Positions 38,553 to 47,030 of a stretch of DNA of 64,000 nt are shown here, piece after piece (within the stretch, counting starts at the first letter, position 1; every line of letters starts with the position of its first letter). The translations under genes and the position numbers were made by a program. Origin of the DNA: an uncultured Pelagibacteraceae bacterium. GTDB lineage: Bacteria > Pseudomonadota > Alphaproteobacteria > Pelagibacterales > AG-422-B15. The stretch covers positions 1 through 64,000 of the forward strand of contig CABYZG010000007.1 in the NCBI GenBank assembly GCA_902523455.1, in the 5' to 3' direction. The notes under the pieces are model-generated. The model worked only from the letters and a program-made list of their open reading frames with translations, did no database searches and was not told where the DNA came from.

Positions 38553-39721
38553 CTATCAACCTCACCGAAAACTATTGCAATTGATCCAAGAATTGCAGGG
38601 ACATCTGCTAGAAGATGGCCTTTTGAGAGCAAATCAAATGCCTGCAAGTGAGCAAATCCAGGGGCTCTAATTTTACACCTATAAGGTCTGCTGGTTCCAT
38701 CAGAAATTAAATATACCCCAAATTCACCTTTAGGAGCCTCAACGGCAGAATAGATTTCTCCTTCAGGTACATGAAAGCCTTCAGTAAAAAATTTAAAATG
38801 GTGGATTATGGCTTCCATTGATTGTTTCATATCTTCCCTTTTGGGCGCTGCAATTTTGGAATCTCTATTGATCACTTCTCCTTTAGGCATCTGATCAAGA
38901 CATTGAAGCATGATTTTCGTACTTTCTCTCATTTCTTCAATCTGACATAGATAACGGTCATAACAATCACCGTTTTGACCAACTGGAACTTTGAATTCAA
39001 GTTTGTCGTAACAATCATACGGTTGGGACTTTCTTAAATCCCATGGTACACCGCATGCTCTTAATATGAATCCGCTAAAACCACGATCAACAGCATCTTC
39101 CTTTGATACTTTACCGATATTTACATTTCGTTGTTTAAATATTCTATTTTCAGTCAACATGCTTTCAATATCATCAATTGCTTTTGGGAAATTATTACAA
39201 AAATTAAATATCTTATTAGTTAATCCGTCTGGTAAATCTTGATGAACACCACCTGCTCGAAAATAGGCTGCATGAAATCTAGATCCAGATACTTCCTCGT
39301 AAAAATCTAATAGCTTTTCTCTTTCATCAAAACCCCATGTGATTGGTGTCATAGCTCCAACATCCATTGCTGTAGTGGTAACATTTAGTAGGTGGCTTAA
39401 GAGACGCCCAATTTCGGCAAATAAAACCCTAATATATTGTCCTCTCAAAGGCACTTCTACATTTAGCAATTTTTCTATTGCTAGTGCAAAAGCATGCTCC
39501 TGGTTCATGGGTGCAACATAATCCAGTCTGTCAAAATATGGTATTGCTTGAAGATAAGTTTTATGTTCGATAAGTTTTTCAGTGCCCCTATGTAAAAGCC
39601 CGATGTGCGGGTCAGCCCTTTCTACAATTTCACCATCTAGATCAAGAATGAGTCTCAAAACGCCATGTGCTGCGGGGTGTACTGGTCCAAAATTAACAGT
39701 TACTGTTTTATTATTACTCAC
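38549..39721 (-). CDS. nuoD: NADH-quinone oxidoreductase subunit D
   Basis: 49-kDa-type subunit lining the quinone-binding site, related to hydrogenase large subunits. [15 protein letters not shown] at the N terminus holds the quinone-site His, and [14 protein letters not shown] is the second signature. The C-terminal [21 protein letters not shown] is the normal end of the family. Length 390. It overlaps nuoC by 8 bp. Confidence 0.97.
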   Translation of the reverse strand: MSNNKTVTVNFGPVHPAAHGVLRLILDLDGEIVERADPHIGLLHRGTEKLIEHKTYLQAIPYFDRLDYVAPMNQEHAFALAIEKLLNVEVPLRGQYIRVLFAEIGRLLSHLLNVTTTAMDVGAMTPITWGFDEREKLLDFYEEVSGSRFHAAYFRAGGVHQDLPDGLTNKIFNFCNNFPKAIDDIESMLTENRIFKQRNVNIGKVSKEDAVDRGFSGFILRACGVPWDLRKSQPYDCYDKLEFKVPVGQNGDCYDRYLCQIEEMRESTKIMLQCLDQMPKGEVINRDSKIAAPKREDMKQSMEAIIHHFKFFTEGFHVPEGEIYSAVEAPKGEFGVYLISDGTSRPYRCKIRAPGFAHLQAFDLLSKGHLLADVPAILGSIAIVFGEVDR

Positions 39722-40307
39722 TTTCTTTTGCTTCCTTATCTAAATACTTTGTTCCTTCCCAGGGACTTTGAATGTCAAAATTTCTAAAATCTTGCTGTAG
39801 CTTAACAGGCTCGTGAACTATTTTTTTATCAATTTCGTCATATCTGATTTCGACATTACCTGTTAATGGAAAGTCTTTACGTAGAGGATATCCCTCAAAA
39901 CCGTAATCAGTTAAAATTCTTCTTAAATCAGGATGATCTGTGAAAGTTATTCCATACATGTCAAATGCTTCTCTCTCAAACCAATTAGCTGCAGGAAAGA
40001 TTGATGTTATGCTGGGCAAGGACTCCACTTCACTTATCTGGGTTTTTACTCTTAACCGTAAATTGAACCTAAAACTCAAAAAATGATAAATAACTTCAAA
40101 TCTTTTTTCATTTTCTGGAAAATCCACTCCAGCAATATCTGTAATTTGCTTAAATTCACAGCTTGGATCATTCTTAACAAAATCAATAACCAGTATTAAA
40201 TTCGCTGGATCAACCGATAGTTGTAACTGTCCTAAATTTACATCTATATCATTCAATTTACAGTTTTTTTCAATGGCAGCTTTTGCCATTTCAATTTGCT
40301 CGCTCAT
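39714..40307 (-). CDS. nuoC: NADH-quinone oxidoreductase subunit C
   Basis: 30-kDa-type subunit of the peripheral arm. The frame is open further upstream, but the ATG at 40307, which overlaps the nuoB stop by one base, gives [16 protein letters not shown] and a normal 197-residue protein. The family signature ERE-x-FDMYGI is seen as [20 protein letters not shown], followed by [19 protein letters not shown]. It is separate from NuoD, unlike the NuoCD fusion of enterobacteria. Confidence 0.95.
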   Translation of the reverse strand: MSEQIEMAKAAIEKNCKLNDIDVNLGQLQLSVDPANLILVIDFVKNDPSCEFKQITDIAGVDFPENEKRFEVIYHFLSFRFNLRLRVKTQISEVESLPSITSIFPAANWFEREAFDMYGITFTDHPDLRRILTDYGFEGYPLRKDFPLTGNVEIRYDEIDKKIVHEPVKLQQDFRNFDIQSPWEGTKYLDKEAKESE

Positions 40308-40828
40308 TATCTTTTGATGTTGCCTTCTCTTCTTATTTTTTTCTGTAACTGTAATAATCCATAAAGCAAGCCTTCTGCTGTAGGCGGACACCCTGGCACG
40401 TAAACATCGACAGGTATTATTCGATCACAACCTCTAACAACAGAATATGAGTAGTGATAATACCCTCCACCATTCGCACAACTTCCCATGGAAATAACAT
40501 ATCGAGGTTCTGGCATCTGATCGTAAGCTTTTCTTAATGCCGCTGCCATTTTATTTGTCAACGTACCTGCCACTATAAGAACGTCTGCATGTCTTGGTGA
40601 TGCTCTTGGAGCTGCGCCAAAACGCTCAACGTCGTAGCGCGGTGTTCCTACATGCATCATTTCGACAGCACAACAAGCTAATCCAAATGTCATCCAATGC
40701 AGCGAGCCTGTTCGAGCCCAGTTAATAAGGTTATTGATACTGGTGACAACAAACCCCTTATCAGCATACAACTTCTTTAGTCTTTCTAGTTCTGGACTTG
40801 TCTCTTCAATGTTTGTATTTATTGCCAC
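40307..40828 (-). CDS. nuoB: NADH-quinone oxidoreductase subunit B
   Basis: Carries cluster N2, the last iron-sulfur centre before quinone. Ligands are in [25 protein letters not shown] and [10 protein letters not shown]. An upstream ATG at 40939 is in frame but would add residues encoded across nuoA. I chose the GTG at 40828, which has an AGGAG Shine-Dalgarno sequence seven bases upstream and gives [17 protein letters not shown], 173 residues. This makes a 10-bp overlap with nuoA. Confidence 0.92.
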   Translation of the reverse strand: MAINTNIEETSPELERLKKLYADKGFVVTSINNLINWARTGSLHWMTFGLACCAVEMMHVGTPRYDVERFGAAPRASPRHADVLIVAGTLTNKMAAALRKAYDQMPEPRYVISMGSCANGGGYYHYSYSVVRGCDRIIPVDVYVPGCPPTAEGLLYGLLQLQKKIRREGNIKR

Positions 40829-41184
40829 TCCAATGCTCCTTTTTTCCACTCGTATATGAAACCAATTGTTAGTATAGCTAGGAAAACCATCATTGAAACA
40901 AAGCCAAATAAGCCCAAAGTTCCAAATGTAACAGCCCAAGGAAATAGAAACGCGACTTCTAGGTCAAAAATAATAAAAAGTAATGTGACTAAATAGAAAC
41001 GAACATCAAACTTCATTCTAGAGTCTCCAAACTGCTCAAATCCGCACTCATATGCAGAATTCTTTTCAGGATCAGGGTTGTTTACTGCAACTAAGAAATT
41101 TGCCAAAACAAATAGACAGCTAATCGCTAACGCGACAAACATAAAAATTAGTATTGGCAAATAATCAGCTATCGCTATGTCCAT
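40819..41184 (-). CDS. nuoA: NADH-quinone oxidoreductase subunit A
   Basis: First gene of the nuo operon; a three-helix membrane subunit of 121 residues. The loop between helices 1 and 2 has the conserved [20 protein letters not shown], with the Cys that is exposed in the inactive enzyme in other species, and [20 protein letters not shown] is helix 2. A promoter must lie in the 339-bp region upstream. Confidence 0.97.
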   Translation of the reverse strand: MDIAIADYLPILIFMFVALAISCLFVLANFLVAVNNPDPEKNSAYECGFEQFGDSRMKFDVRFYLVTLLFIIFDLEVAFLFPWAVTFGTLGLFGFVSMMVFLAILTIGFIYEWKKGALEWQ

Positions 41185-41523
41185 ATTTTAGAATCTTATT
41201 AGTATCATCGAAAATATATATTCAAATCATTCGAAAACAATAGAAAATATGGGAAAAATTGTGTTTCCGACCGTTAGCGATTAATTTTTAAGGAAATTTA
41301 CCTAAATTTATAAAAGAACAGAGTAAAATTAAATTAACATATTCGAAAATATACAAAAAAATGTAAAATTTCCTAATTTTTCAACAGTATTTGACCTTTG
41401 ATCAGTGACTTTTAACATCAATTAAACTCTCAAAAAATTTAGTGAGTATCTGTATACACTTAATTTGCTGGTAAATAGCCATATAATAGTTTTGAATTAG
41501 AATAATCAATAAAATTACGAAAT
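41185..41523. other. 339-bp divergent intergenic region between nuoA and the SMP-30-like gene
   Basis: Very AT-rich. It should hold promoters for nuoA (leftward) and for the SMP-30-like gene (rightward). A nuo promoter candidate is at 41213-41240 and a lone TATAAT lies at 41482-41487, 37 bp before the rightward start codon, without a good -35. The motif TCGAAAA occurs at 41209, 41231 and 41343. I see no open frame of note, no RNA gene and no strong terminator hairpin. Confidence 0.6.
41213..41240 (-). promoter_or_regulatory. Putative nuo operon promoter
   Basis: On the minus strand, TTGTTT (41240-41235) and TATATT (41218-41213) are separated by 16 bp, with the nuoA start codon 28 bp further on. 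The match is moderate and the region is AT-rich, so chance resemblance is possible. Confidence 0.35.
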
Positions 41524-42441
41524 ATGAATAATAATTTCAAATTAATCGCAGATAACCTTCACTTTTCTGAAGGTCCAAGATGGAAAGATGGCAAACTTTG
41601 GTTCTCAGATTTTTACCATCATGCTGTGATGACCGCAGATGAGGTGGGAAATGTCGAAAAAATAGTCGATGTACCTAATCAACCGTCTGGCCTGGGGTGG
41701 TTGCCAAATGGTGATCTCATTATTGTCTCTATGCTCGATAGAAAGCTACTAAAGTTTAAAGATGGCAATCTTACTGAGCATTCAGATATGTCAAAACTTA
41801 CACCTTTTAGGTGCAATGACATGGTGGTCGACAAAAACGGTAATGCCTATGTCGGTAATTTTGGATCAATACATCACGGAAAAGATATAAAGCCAACTAT
41901 TCTTATAAAGGTCGATCCTGATGGAAACGCCTCAATTGCTGCTTCAAATTTAGACTTTCCAAATGGAACTGTAATTACACCTGATGGTAAAAAACTTATT
42001 ATTGGCGAAACCTATGCGGGAAGACTTACTGCATTTGATATAGATAAAGATGGTGATCTTTCTAATCGGAGAGTATGGGCTTATATGATGCCTAATCTAT
42101 TTTATTACTACACAAAAACTATGCGTTTTTTAAAAATTACTCCAAAAGAAGGTAAAGGAATACCTTACCCTGTCCCAGATGGTATTTGTTTGGATGAAAA
42201 GATGGGTATCTGGATAGCTTCTCCAACTACCTCAGAAGTGGTTAGGTATGAAGAAGGTGGAAAAATAACAGATAGGATTGCTACTCCAAATAGAGCATAT
42301 GCATGCATGTTGGGCGGATCAAACGGCAACACTTTGTTTGTATGTACTGCAGACGCTTCAGAGCCGGATGCAGCCAAAGCAATAAAATCAGGGAAAATTT
42401 ATTCTATTAGTGTCAATCACGCCAAAGCCGGATCACCTTAG
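41524..42441 (+). CDS. SMP-30/gluconolactonase-like beta-propeller hydrolase
   Basis: A 305-residue protein of the SMP-30/gluconolactonase/LRE family, six-bladed propellers that open sugar lactones with one divalent metal. The metal ligands are visible in order: Glu in FSEGPRW (about residue 17), Asn in RCNDMVV, Asn in DFPNGTVITPDG and Asp in VPDGICLD. No signal peptide, so cytoplasmic. It starts a plus-strand run of five close genes (SMP-30, GST, flavoprotein, small membrane protein, BtuF-like). The natural substrate cannot be told; other members act on drug- or xenobiotic-type lactones and esters. Confidence 0.85.
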   Translation: MNNNFKLIADNLHFSEGPRWKDGKLWFSDFYHHAVMTADEVGNVEKIVDVPNQPSGLGWLPNGDLIIVSMLDRKLLKFKDGNLTEHSDMSKLTPFRCNDMVVDKNGNAYVGNFGSIHHGKDIKPTILIKVDPDGNASIAASNLDFPNGTVITPDGKKLIIGETYAGRLTAFDIDKDGDLSNRRVWAYMMPNLFYYYTKTMRFLKITPKEGKGIPYPVPDGICLDEKMGIWIASPTTSEVVRYEEGGKITDRIATPNRAYACMLGGSNGNTLFVCTADASEPDAAKAIKSGKIYSISVNHAKAGSP

Positions 42442-43055
42442 TGAAATACCAAATTTATGGCAGATCAGAAACGGGTTCTGATATAATTGAGTATCTTTTT
42501 CATGAGCTTTCAATTGATTATGAGTTTATTGAAGTTGATGAAAAAAATGTTAAAAGCGATGAAAAAATATTAAAAATCAATCCCCTCGGAAGAGTTCCAA
42601 TGGTGAAACTACCAGATGGAAAATTTTTAATTGAGAGCTTAGCTATTGTATATCACTTGCTTAAAAGGGAAAATCACCTGCTACCTAGTACAGAAACTGA
42701 AATGAATGAGTTTCATCAAATCATGGCTTTTATGTCTTCATCGTTTTACCCAATTATTCTACTTTTTTATCATCCAGATCATTACGTTTCAGATAAAAAC
42801 TCAGAGGATTTAATAACTAAATCGCAGAATATTTTGCATCGATATTTAAATTTTATTGAAGATAAAATAGGAGAATTTGTAATTGGAAAAGAATTGTCTG
42901 CAGCTGATTTTTACTTGTTCACATTACTATTCTGGTTAGAGGAGGATCATTTTCTTGAAAATTACCCAAAAATACAAAATTTCTACAATAAAATGTTAGA
43001 GAATCAGACCATAATAAAAGTGAGGAATATACAAAATGAGAGAAAGACAGTTTAA
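42441..43055 (+). CDS. Glutathione S-transferase family protein
   Basis: A 204-residue protein with the GST architecture. A thioredoxin-like N-terminal domain (about 1-75) ends in NPLGRVPMVKLPDGKFLIES, with the cis-Pro and the ESLAI glutathione-binding motif, and an all-helical C-terminal domain contains ADFYLFTLLFWLE. I use the GTG at 42441, which overlaps the preceding stop by one base. It overlaps the next gene by 20 bp. Its catalytic residue and substrate are not evident; the neighbours suggest a detoxification or small-molecule conversion role, by inference. Confidence 0.85.
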   Translation: MKYQIYGRSETGSDIIEYLFHELSIDYEFIEVDEKNVKSDEKILKINPLGRVPMVKLPDGKFLIESLAIVYHLLKRENHLLPSTETEMNEFHQIMAFMSSSFYPIILLFYHPDHYVSDKNSEDLITKSQNILHRYLNFIEDKIGEFVIGKELSAADFYLFTLLFWLEEDHFLENYPKIQNFYNKMLENQTIIKVRNIQNERKTV

Positions 43056-43623
43056 AAAATTTTTTATCGTATACGGTCATTACGACGATAACTCTTTTAA
43101 TGCCGCAATAAGAGATACATTTATTGAAAGCGCAAAGAAAGCTGGACATTCAGTGGATATGGTTGACTTATATAAAGAAAAATTTGATCCTGTATTTGCT
43201 GGAGGTAATCCTGGACCAGATGTTTTGGATCATCGAAGAAGGATAGAACAAAGCGATACAATTGTATTAATTGCTCCAATATGGAATTTTAGAATGCCCG
43301 CAATCCTGGAGGGTTGGATCGATAAAGTTTTAGCTCCTCCATGGGCATTTACTTTTAAACAGCTGGTTGGCAACTATGGTTACCCTCAAGGTAATCTAGG
43401 TAACAAAAAAGCAATAATATTTTGCACATATGGCTCCCCTCGATTGGCAATAACTACATTCTTTCTCAATTTGCCAATTAGACGCTTGAAAAGGGGTGTT
43501 TTTCACATATGTGGTATAAAAAGCATTCTTTACAAAAGATACTTTGCAGTACCCTTTGTTGCTGACAAAGTTAGAAAAAAATTTCTAAAGGATGTGAAAG
43601 ATACGGCGACTCTATTTCAATAG
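43036..43623 (+). CDS. Flavodoxin-like NAD(P)H:quinone oxidoreductase family protein
   Basis: A 195-residue protein of the NQO1/KefF/modulator-of-drug-activity type. The N-terminal strand KKFFIVYGH is followed by DDNSFNAAIRDTF, the FMN phosphate region. APIWNFRMPAILEGWIDKVL is the typical NQO-family motif, and FCTYGSPR follows. Such enzymes reduce quinones by two electrons using FMN. The start lies within the GST gene end (20-bp overlap), so the two are likely translated together. The precise substrate is unknown. Confidence 0.82.
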   Translation: MRERQFKKFFIVYGHYDDNSFNAAIRDTFIESAKKAGHSVDMVDLYKEKFDPVFAGGNPGPDVLDHRRRIEQSDTIVLIAPIWNFRMPAILEGWIDKVLAPPWAFTFKQLVGNYGYPQGNLGNKKAIIFCTYGSPRLAITTFFLNLPIRRLKRGVFHICGIKSILYKRYFAVPFVADKVRKKFLKDVKDTATLFQ

Positions 43624-43630
43624 GAATTAA

Positions 43631-43939
43631 ATGAAGAAGATAATAGACATATTTAAAAGTTTTTGGTCACCCATAATGGACTCAAATGTGAATCCATTAA
43701 AAAATATAACAAATCTTAAAATTCGTCATATGGTCATGCAAATTCTAGCATTTATGTGGAGTGGTGTATTTTCACTTTATATCGTTGACAGTGTTTTTGT
43801 GTTTGGTTTTACTGCAATTGCCCACGCTTTATTAATTGCTGCACTTTTTATAACAATGTTCGTATTTTTCACAGCTGAAAAAAAACCTCAAATTTATGAC
43901 TTAAAATTTTTCAGAGGCAAAGACGGTGAGCACGAGTAA
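43631..43939 (+). CDS. Small two-helix membrane protein of unknown function
   Basis: I do not recognise a family. The 102-residue protein has a polar N-terminal 35 residues, two hydrophobic helices (about 36-58 and 61-82) and a charged C-terminal tail ending KDGEHE. The central IRHMVMQILAFMWSGVFSLYI resembles membrane segments seen in other small marine proteins of this kind, but no function can be stated. It sits 7 bp after the flavoprotein gene and 8 bp before the BtuF-like gene, so it is likely co-expressed with both. Confidence 0.65.
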   Translation: MKKIIDIFKSFWSPIMDSNVNPLKNITNLKIRHMVMQILAFMWSGVFSLYIVDSVFVFGFTAIAHALLIAALFITMFVFFTAEKKPQIYDLKFFRGKDGEHE

Positions 43940-43947
43940 TTTAACTA

Positions 43948-44823
43948 ATGAGGATTGTAAGCCTAACTCCAAGTGCTAGTGAAATAATATTCGAACTGGG
44001 TCTAGGTTCTAGTTTGGTCGGCGTTAGTCATGAATGTAATTTTCCAACTGAAGTCAATAAACTAGAAAAATTATCGAGTTCGTCAATTAACCCTCATGGA
44101 TCTCAGAGCGATATTGACTGTCAAGTGCGTGAAACACTTCAAACTAACGATTCCCTATATCAAATAAATACTGAACGATTAAATGATTTAAAGCCTGACT
44201 TCATTGTTACCCAGGGTATATGCGATGTCTGCTCCATATCCAGTAGTCAAATCGAAGTTGAATTAAAAGGAACTTTATGCACCTTACCTTCATCGACAAA
44301 AATAATTTCTTTAATTGGAAGAACGTTTGATGGCATCTGTGACGATATAATAATGCTAGGAAATAAACTTAATTCAATAATCTCAGCAAAAAATCACATA
44401 GATAAAGCTCAAGAAAAAAGAGAAATACTTAAACGTCAAACAAAGTATGATCACCGAATTCTTTGTTTAGAATGGATAGACCCTTATTTTTCTGCTGGTC
44501 ATTGGGTTCCAGAACAAATTGAATTAGCTGGCTTTAACTCAGCAATTGGACAAACAGGTGACCAATCAAGAATTTTGTCTGCTGATGAAATAGTCGATTC
44601 AGATCCATATGCGATTGCCTTAATTTGCTGTGGCTATAATCTTGAGCAAAATTTGACTTTTTCATCACAATTATTTCATGACGATCGATTAAATCACCTG
44701 AATCCATTTAAAGAAAACAGAGTGTATTCATTTGATGCTGATTCCTATTTTAGTCGTCCTACTACAAGAATACTTGAAGGATCAATTCAACTTAGAAGTC
44801 AAATTTTAGGTAATCAAATATAA
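43948..44823 (+). CDS. BtuF-like periplasmic-binding-fold protein without signal peptide
   Basis: A 291-residue protein of the cobalamin-binding/BtuF-like family (class III periplasmic-binding fold, two lobes joined by a long helix). The N terminus MRIVSLTPSASEIIFELGL begins directly with the first strand, so no export signal is present. Conserved features of this cytosolic subgroup are SHECNFP near residue 27, TQGICDVCS near 91 and HWVPEQIELAG near 190. The Cys residues suggest metal or corrinoid binding, but this is inference. No permease or ATPase gene is adjacent. Its 3' end overlaps the convergent gene by 10 bp. Confidence 0.8.
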   Translation: MRIVSLTPSASEIIFELGLGSSLVGVSHECNFPTEVNKLEKLSSSSINPHGSQSDIDCQVRETLQTNDSLYQINTERLNDLKPDFIVTQGICDVCSISSSQIEVELKGTLCTLPSSTKIISLIGRTFDGICDDIIMLGNKLNSIISAKNHIDKAQEKREILKRQTKYDHRILCLEWIDPYFSAGHWVPEQIELAGFNSAIGQTGDQSRILSADEIVDSDPYAIALICCGYNLEQNLTFSSQLFHDDRLNHLNPFKENRVYSFDADSYFSRPTTRILEGSIQLRSQILGNQI

Positions 44824-45230
44824 ATTTTATTTGACAATCCAAGAATTAAGATAATTGACGATGTAAGTGTAAATGTATTGACCGCCAAGTCAGTTACTGA
44901 ATTTTTGGCACCTTTATCATTATCAACTTTTTTGAGAAAAACGGCCGCGTCATAAACAGAGAGAATTACAAAGTTTATAAAGATTAAGTTATAGTAAACC
45001 CATGCCCCCTCTGGCCCATTCGGTCGAAAAATCAAATAAATACCAATCAAAAAAAATGGTGCCACAAATGTTCCAAGGACCCTAACTATATACACACTAC
45101 TCTGATCCATATTAAACTCCTTAACCATCCCCTCAGGCTTAAAAAGTGCTCTGAAAGTATAAATACCAAATAACGCTGTCATTAAAATATGAAGTATGAG
45201 TAAATATAAATGTTCAAAATTTTCAATCAT
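44814..45230 (-). CDS. Small four-helix membrane protein of unknown function
   Basis: A 138-residue protein with four predicted membrane helices at about residues 8-28, 47-66, 78-97 and 115-134. I do not recognise a family with confidence; the helix spacing resembles small DUF-type inner-membrane proteins. Charged residues cluster in the loops (FKPEGMVKEF and KKVDNDKGAKN). It is convergent with the BtuF-like gene and lies 38 bp from a partial tRNA-Asp copy. No role can be assigned. Confidence 0.6.
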   Translation of the reverse strand: MIENFEHLYLLILHILMTALFGIYTFRALFKPEGMVKEFNMDQSSVYIVRVLGTFVAPFFLIGIYLIFRPNGPEGAWVYYNLIFINFVILSVYDAAVFLKKVDNDKGAKNSVTDLAVNTFTLTSSIILILGLSNKIYI

Positions 45231-45267
45231 AAGTTAATACTGTGGGATTCTTTTAAAAAAATCAATT

Positions 45268-45296
45268 GCGGGAGTGACGGGACTCGAACCAGCGAC
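45268..45296 (-). repeat. Partial copy of the tRNA-Asp 3' end (attachment-site-like)
   Basis: This 29-bp stretch matches 47033-47061, the T arm and 3' acceptor strand of tRNA-Asp, at 28 of 29 positions (mismatch at 45291) in the same orientation. The match stops where the T arm ends. The CCA of the intact gene reads CAA here, so the copy is not functional. The two copies bracket 45297-47032, which holds only the ceramidase-like gene. Site-specific integrases commonly leave this signature, but no integrase gene is present. Confidence 0.75.
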
Positions 45297-45369
45297 TTTC
45301 TGTTGATTATATCCAAAAGGAAAAATGTAAAAGGTTAAAATGGTTTGAAAAATGGGTATCCAGAATAAG

Positions 45370-46887
45370 TCATTGATCTTTTGACTTTTCTATCAACATC
45401 ATGACATTTTTATGTATCACTGTCGCCGTATCTGGACCCAAAGATACCACCTCACCATATGTTTCTTCATTTTCTCCATAAATCCAAGGAGCGTCATCAT
45501 CCCACTCACTTTTTGGGATGATGTAACCGATTGAGTCATTTGCTAAATTCACCATCAAGTTCAGTTTGTCTGGAAATTGACTTCGTAAATTTGGAACTTC
45601 TTGCGGCGCAATAACATAATCAGCTCCTTTAGGGTTTTCAATGCCACCAATAGCAATTTCTGGATAAAGCTCTCCAGGAATTCCAGTAATAGATGCATCT
45701 CCCATTTGTATAAATGCTACCTCACTTAAATAACGTACAAATGGTGGCCTAAGACTGAATTTAGTATCAGCATCAATTATACCAAGTAAAGTGCCAAATG
45801 AGAGCATCAAGTTTTCTATACTTAGTTCTATTTCTAGTGATTGAACACTTAATGTCGGCTTAGGAGAAGTCTTAAACTCCCCTGCTTGAAAAGCATCTAT
45901 AACACCATTTGCAAGGCTATAACCGTATGCGCGAGCTTTTGAATGACTCGGTTTAGTAATCATTTTTCCCAAAACAGGATCATAAATTGGATCGGTTGGC
46001 CCTGATGTCATTAGGCCTCCTATATTTCCTGTGAGCCATAATGTTGTTCCACCAAGACCAGGTTTAATTAGCTTATCATCATAAAAAATTCCATGACTGA
46101 TACCTCTTCTTAAGTAGCCAGCAACATCAGAGGTTATGTCTAAATTTTTATCCCACGCAAGCTCGACATGAATTCCGAAATTGATTAAAGAACCAATAAT
46201 TGAGCCGTCAGGGCGATTGAATAAAATTGCCCTTATATCACCGTCTATAACGATAGGTTTTCGTTTATCTTTAATTGGAGTAAGTGGATTAGTCGGAATT
46301 AAAGCAAAACTCATTTCTGCAGTCTCTAAGTTATCAATAGCCATTTTTAATGTGCTCATGAAATCTTTTTTAAGCCGCTTCATATAGACATCGTCAACAC
46401 CGCTTTTTAAAAAACTCGGACCCCAAAGACCTTGAGTATCCGGGCCTTCATGGTTATGTGTTGCATGCACCATGATGTAATCTAGACCCCACTCGGTAGG
46501 AACGTCCTCACGGACACTGAGTACAAATTTTCGCATTAACCCTATTGTATCAGCACTTATAATACCTATTCGTGTCTGGCCATCATCTATTACAACGGCT
46601 ACGGACATCAAATCATCTTTTATGCCTTGGGCAGCTCGTTTATTTTGAAAACCTGCCATCCACACCGCATCAAATTGGCCATTACCATTTATATCAGTCC
46701 ACTTATCAATATCTGGATCAAATTGAGCATCATTATTTATATCTTCCCATTCATCAATTAGATTAGGGGTAATCGGCATCTGAGCAAAGCCAACTTTAAA
46801 TTCACTTGCATAAACTTGAGAAGTCAAAATTATGCCGAACATCATAAGGGCATAAAGAGTGTTTTTTATATAGCGGCAGTATGTCAT
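45370..46887 (-). CDS. Secreted neutral/alkaline ceramidase-like protein
   Basis: A 505-residue protein with a signal peptide (about residues 1-27, ending VYA-S). The core resembles the neutral/alkaline non-lysosomal ceramidase N-terminal domain: KVGFAQMPITP at the start and THNHEGPDTQG at about residue 133, the latter matching the Zn-binding H-x-H-S-GP region with Glu instead of Ser. Residues 47-57 and 63-73 are two copies of a W-x-D-I-N-x(3)-Q-F-D segment, resembling Ca-binding loops, inserted after the first strand. It is flanked by the tRNA-Asp 3' end and its partial copy. True ceramide hydrolysis is not proven; a broader amidase/esterase role is possible. Confidence 0.72.
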   Translation of the reverse strand: MTYCRYIKNTLYALMMFGIILTSQVYASEFKVGFAQMPITPNLIDEWEDINNDAQFDPDIDKWTDINGNGQFDAVWMAGFQNKRAAQGIKDDLMSVAVVIDDGQTRIGIISADTIGLMRKFVLSVREDVPTEWGLDYIMVHATHNHEGPDTQGLWGPSFLKSGVDDVYMKRLKKDFMSTLKMAIDNLETAEMSFALIPTNPLTPIKDKRKPIVIDGDIRAILFNRPDGSIIGSLINFGIHVELAWDKNLDITSDVAGYLRRGISHGIFYDDKLIKPGLGGTTLWLTGNIGGLMTSGPTDPIYDPVLGKMITKPSHSKARAYGYSLANGVIDAFQAGEFKTSPKPTLSVQSLEIELSIENLMLSFGTLLGIIDADTKFSLRPPFVRYLSEVAFIQMGDASITGIPGELYPEIAIGGIENPKGADYVIAPQEVPNLRSQFPDKLNLMVNLANDSIGYIIPKSEWDDDAPWIYGENEETYGEVVSLGPDTATVIHKNVMMLIEKSKDQ

Positions 46888-47030
46888 TCGTATCTATCAA
46901 CTATAACCGTCATTACTAGATTTTGATATTTTTAATGAGATTATAAACTTTACTATTGTATCGAATAAATTTCTTTAAAACTTGTTGCAAAAGCAAAAAA
47001 TTAAATCTTATTTTCAAAGGAATAATTACG

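Noticed and set aside
40308-40391. Longer NuoC beginning at 40391
   Set aside because: The extra residues lie inside nuoB in another frame; the ATG at 40307 overlaps the nuoB stop and gives the usual length.
40829-40939. Longer NuoB beginning at the ATG at 40939
   Set aside because: The extra 37 residues come from the nuoA coding region in another frame; GTG at 40828 has an AGGAG site and fits family length.
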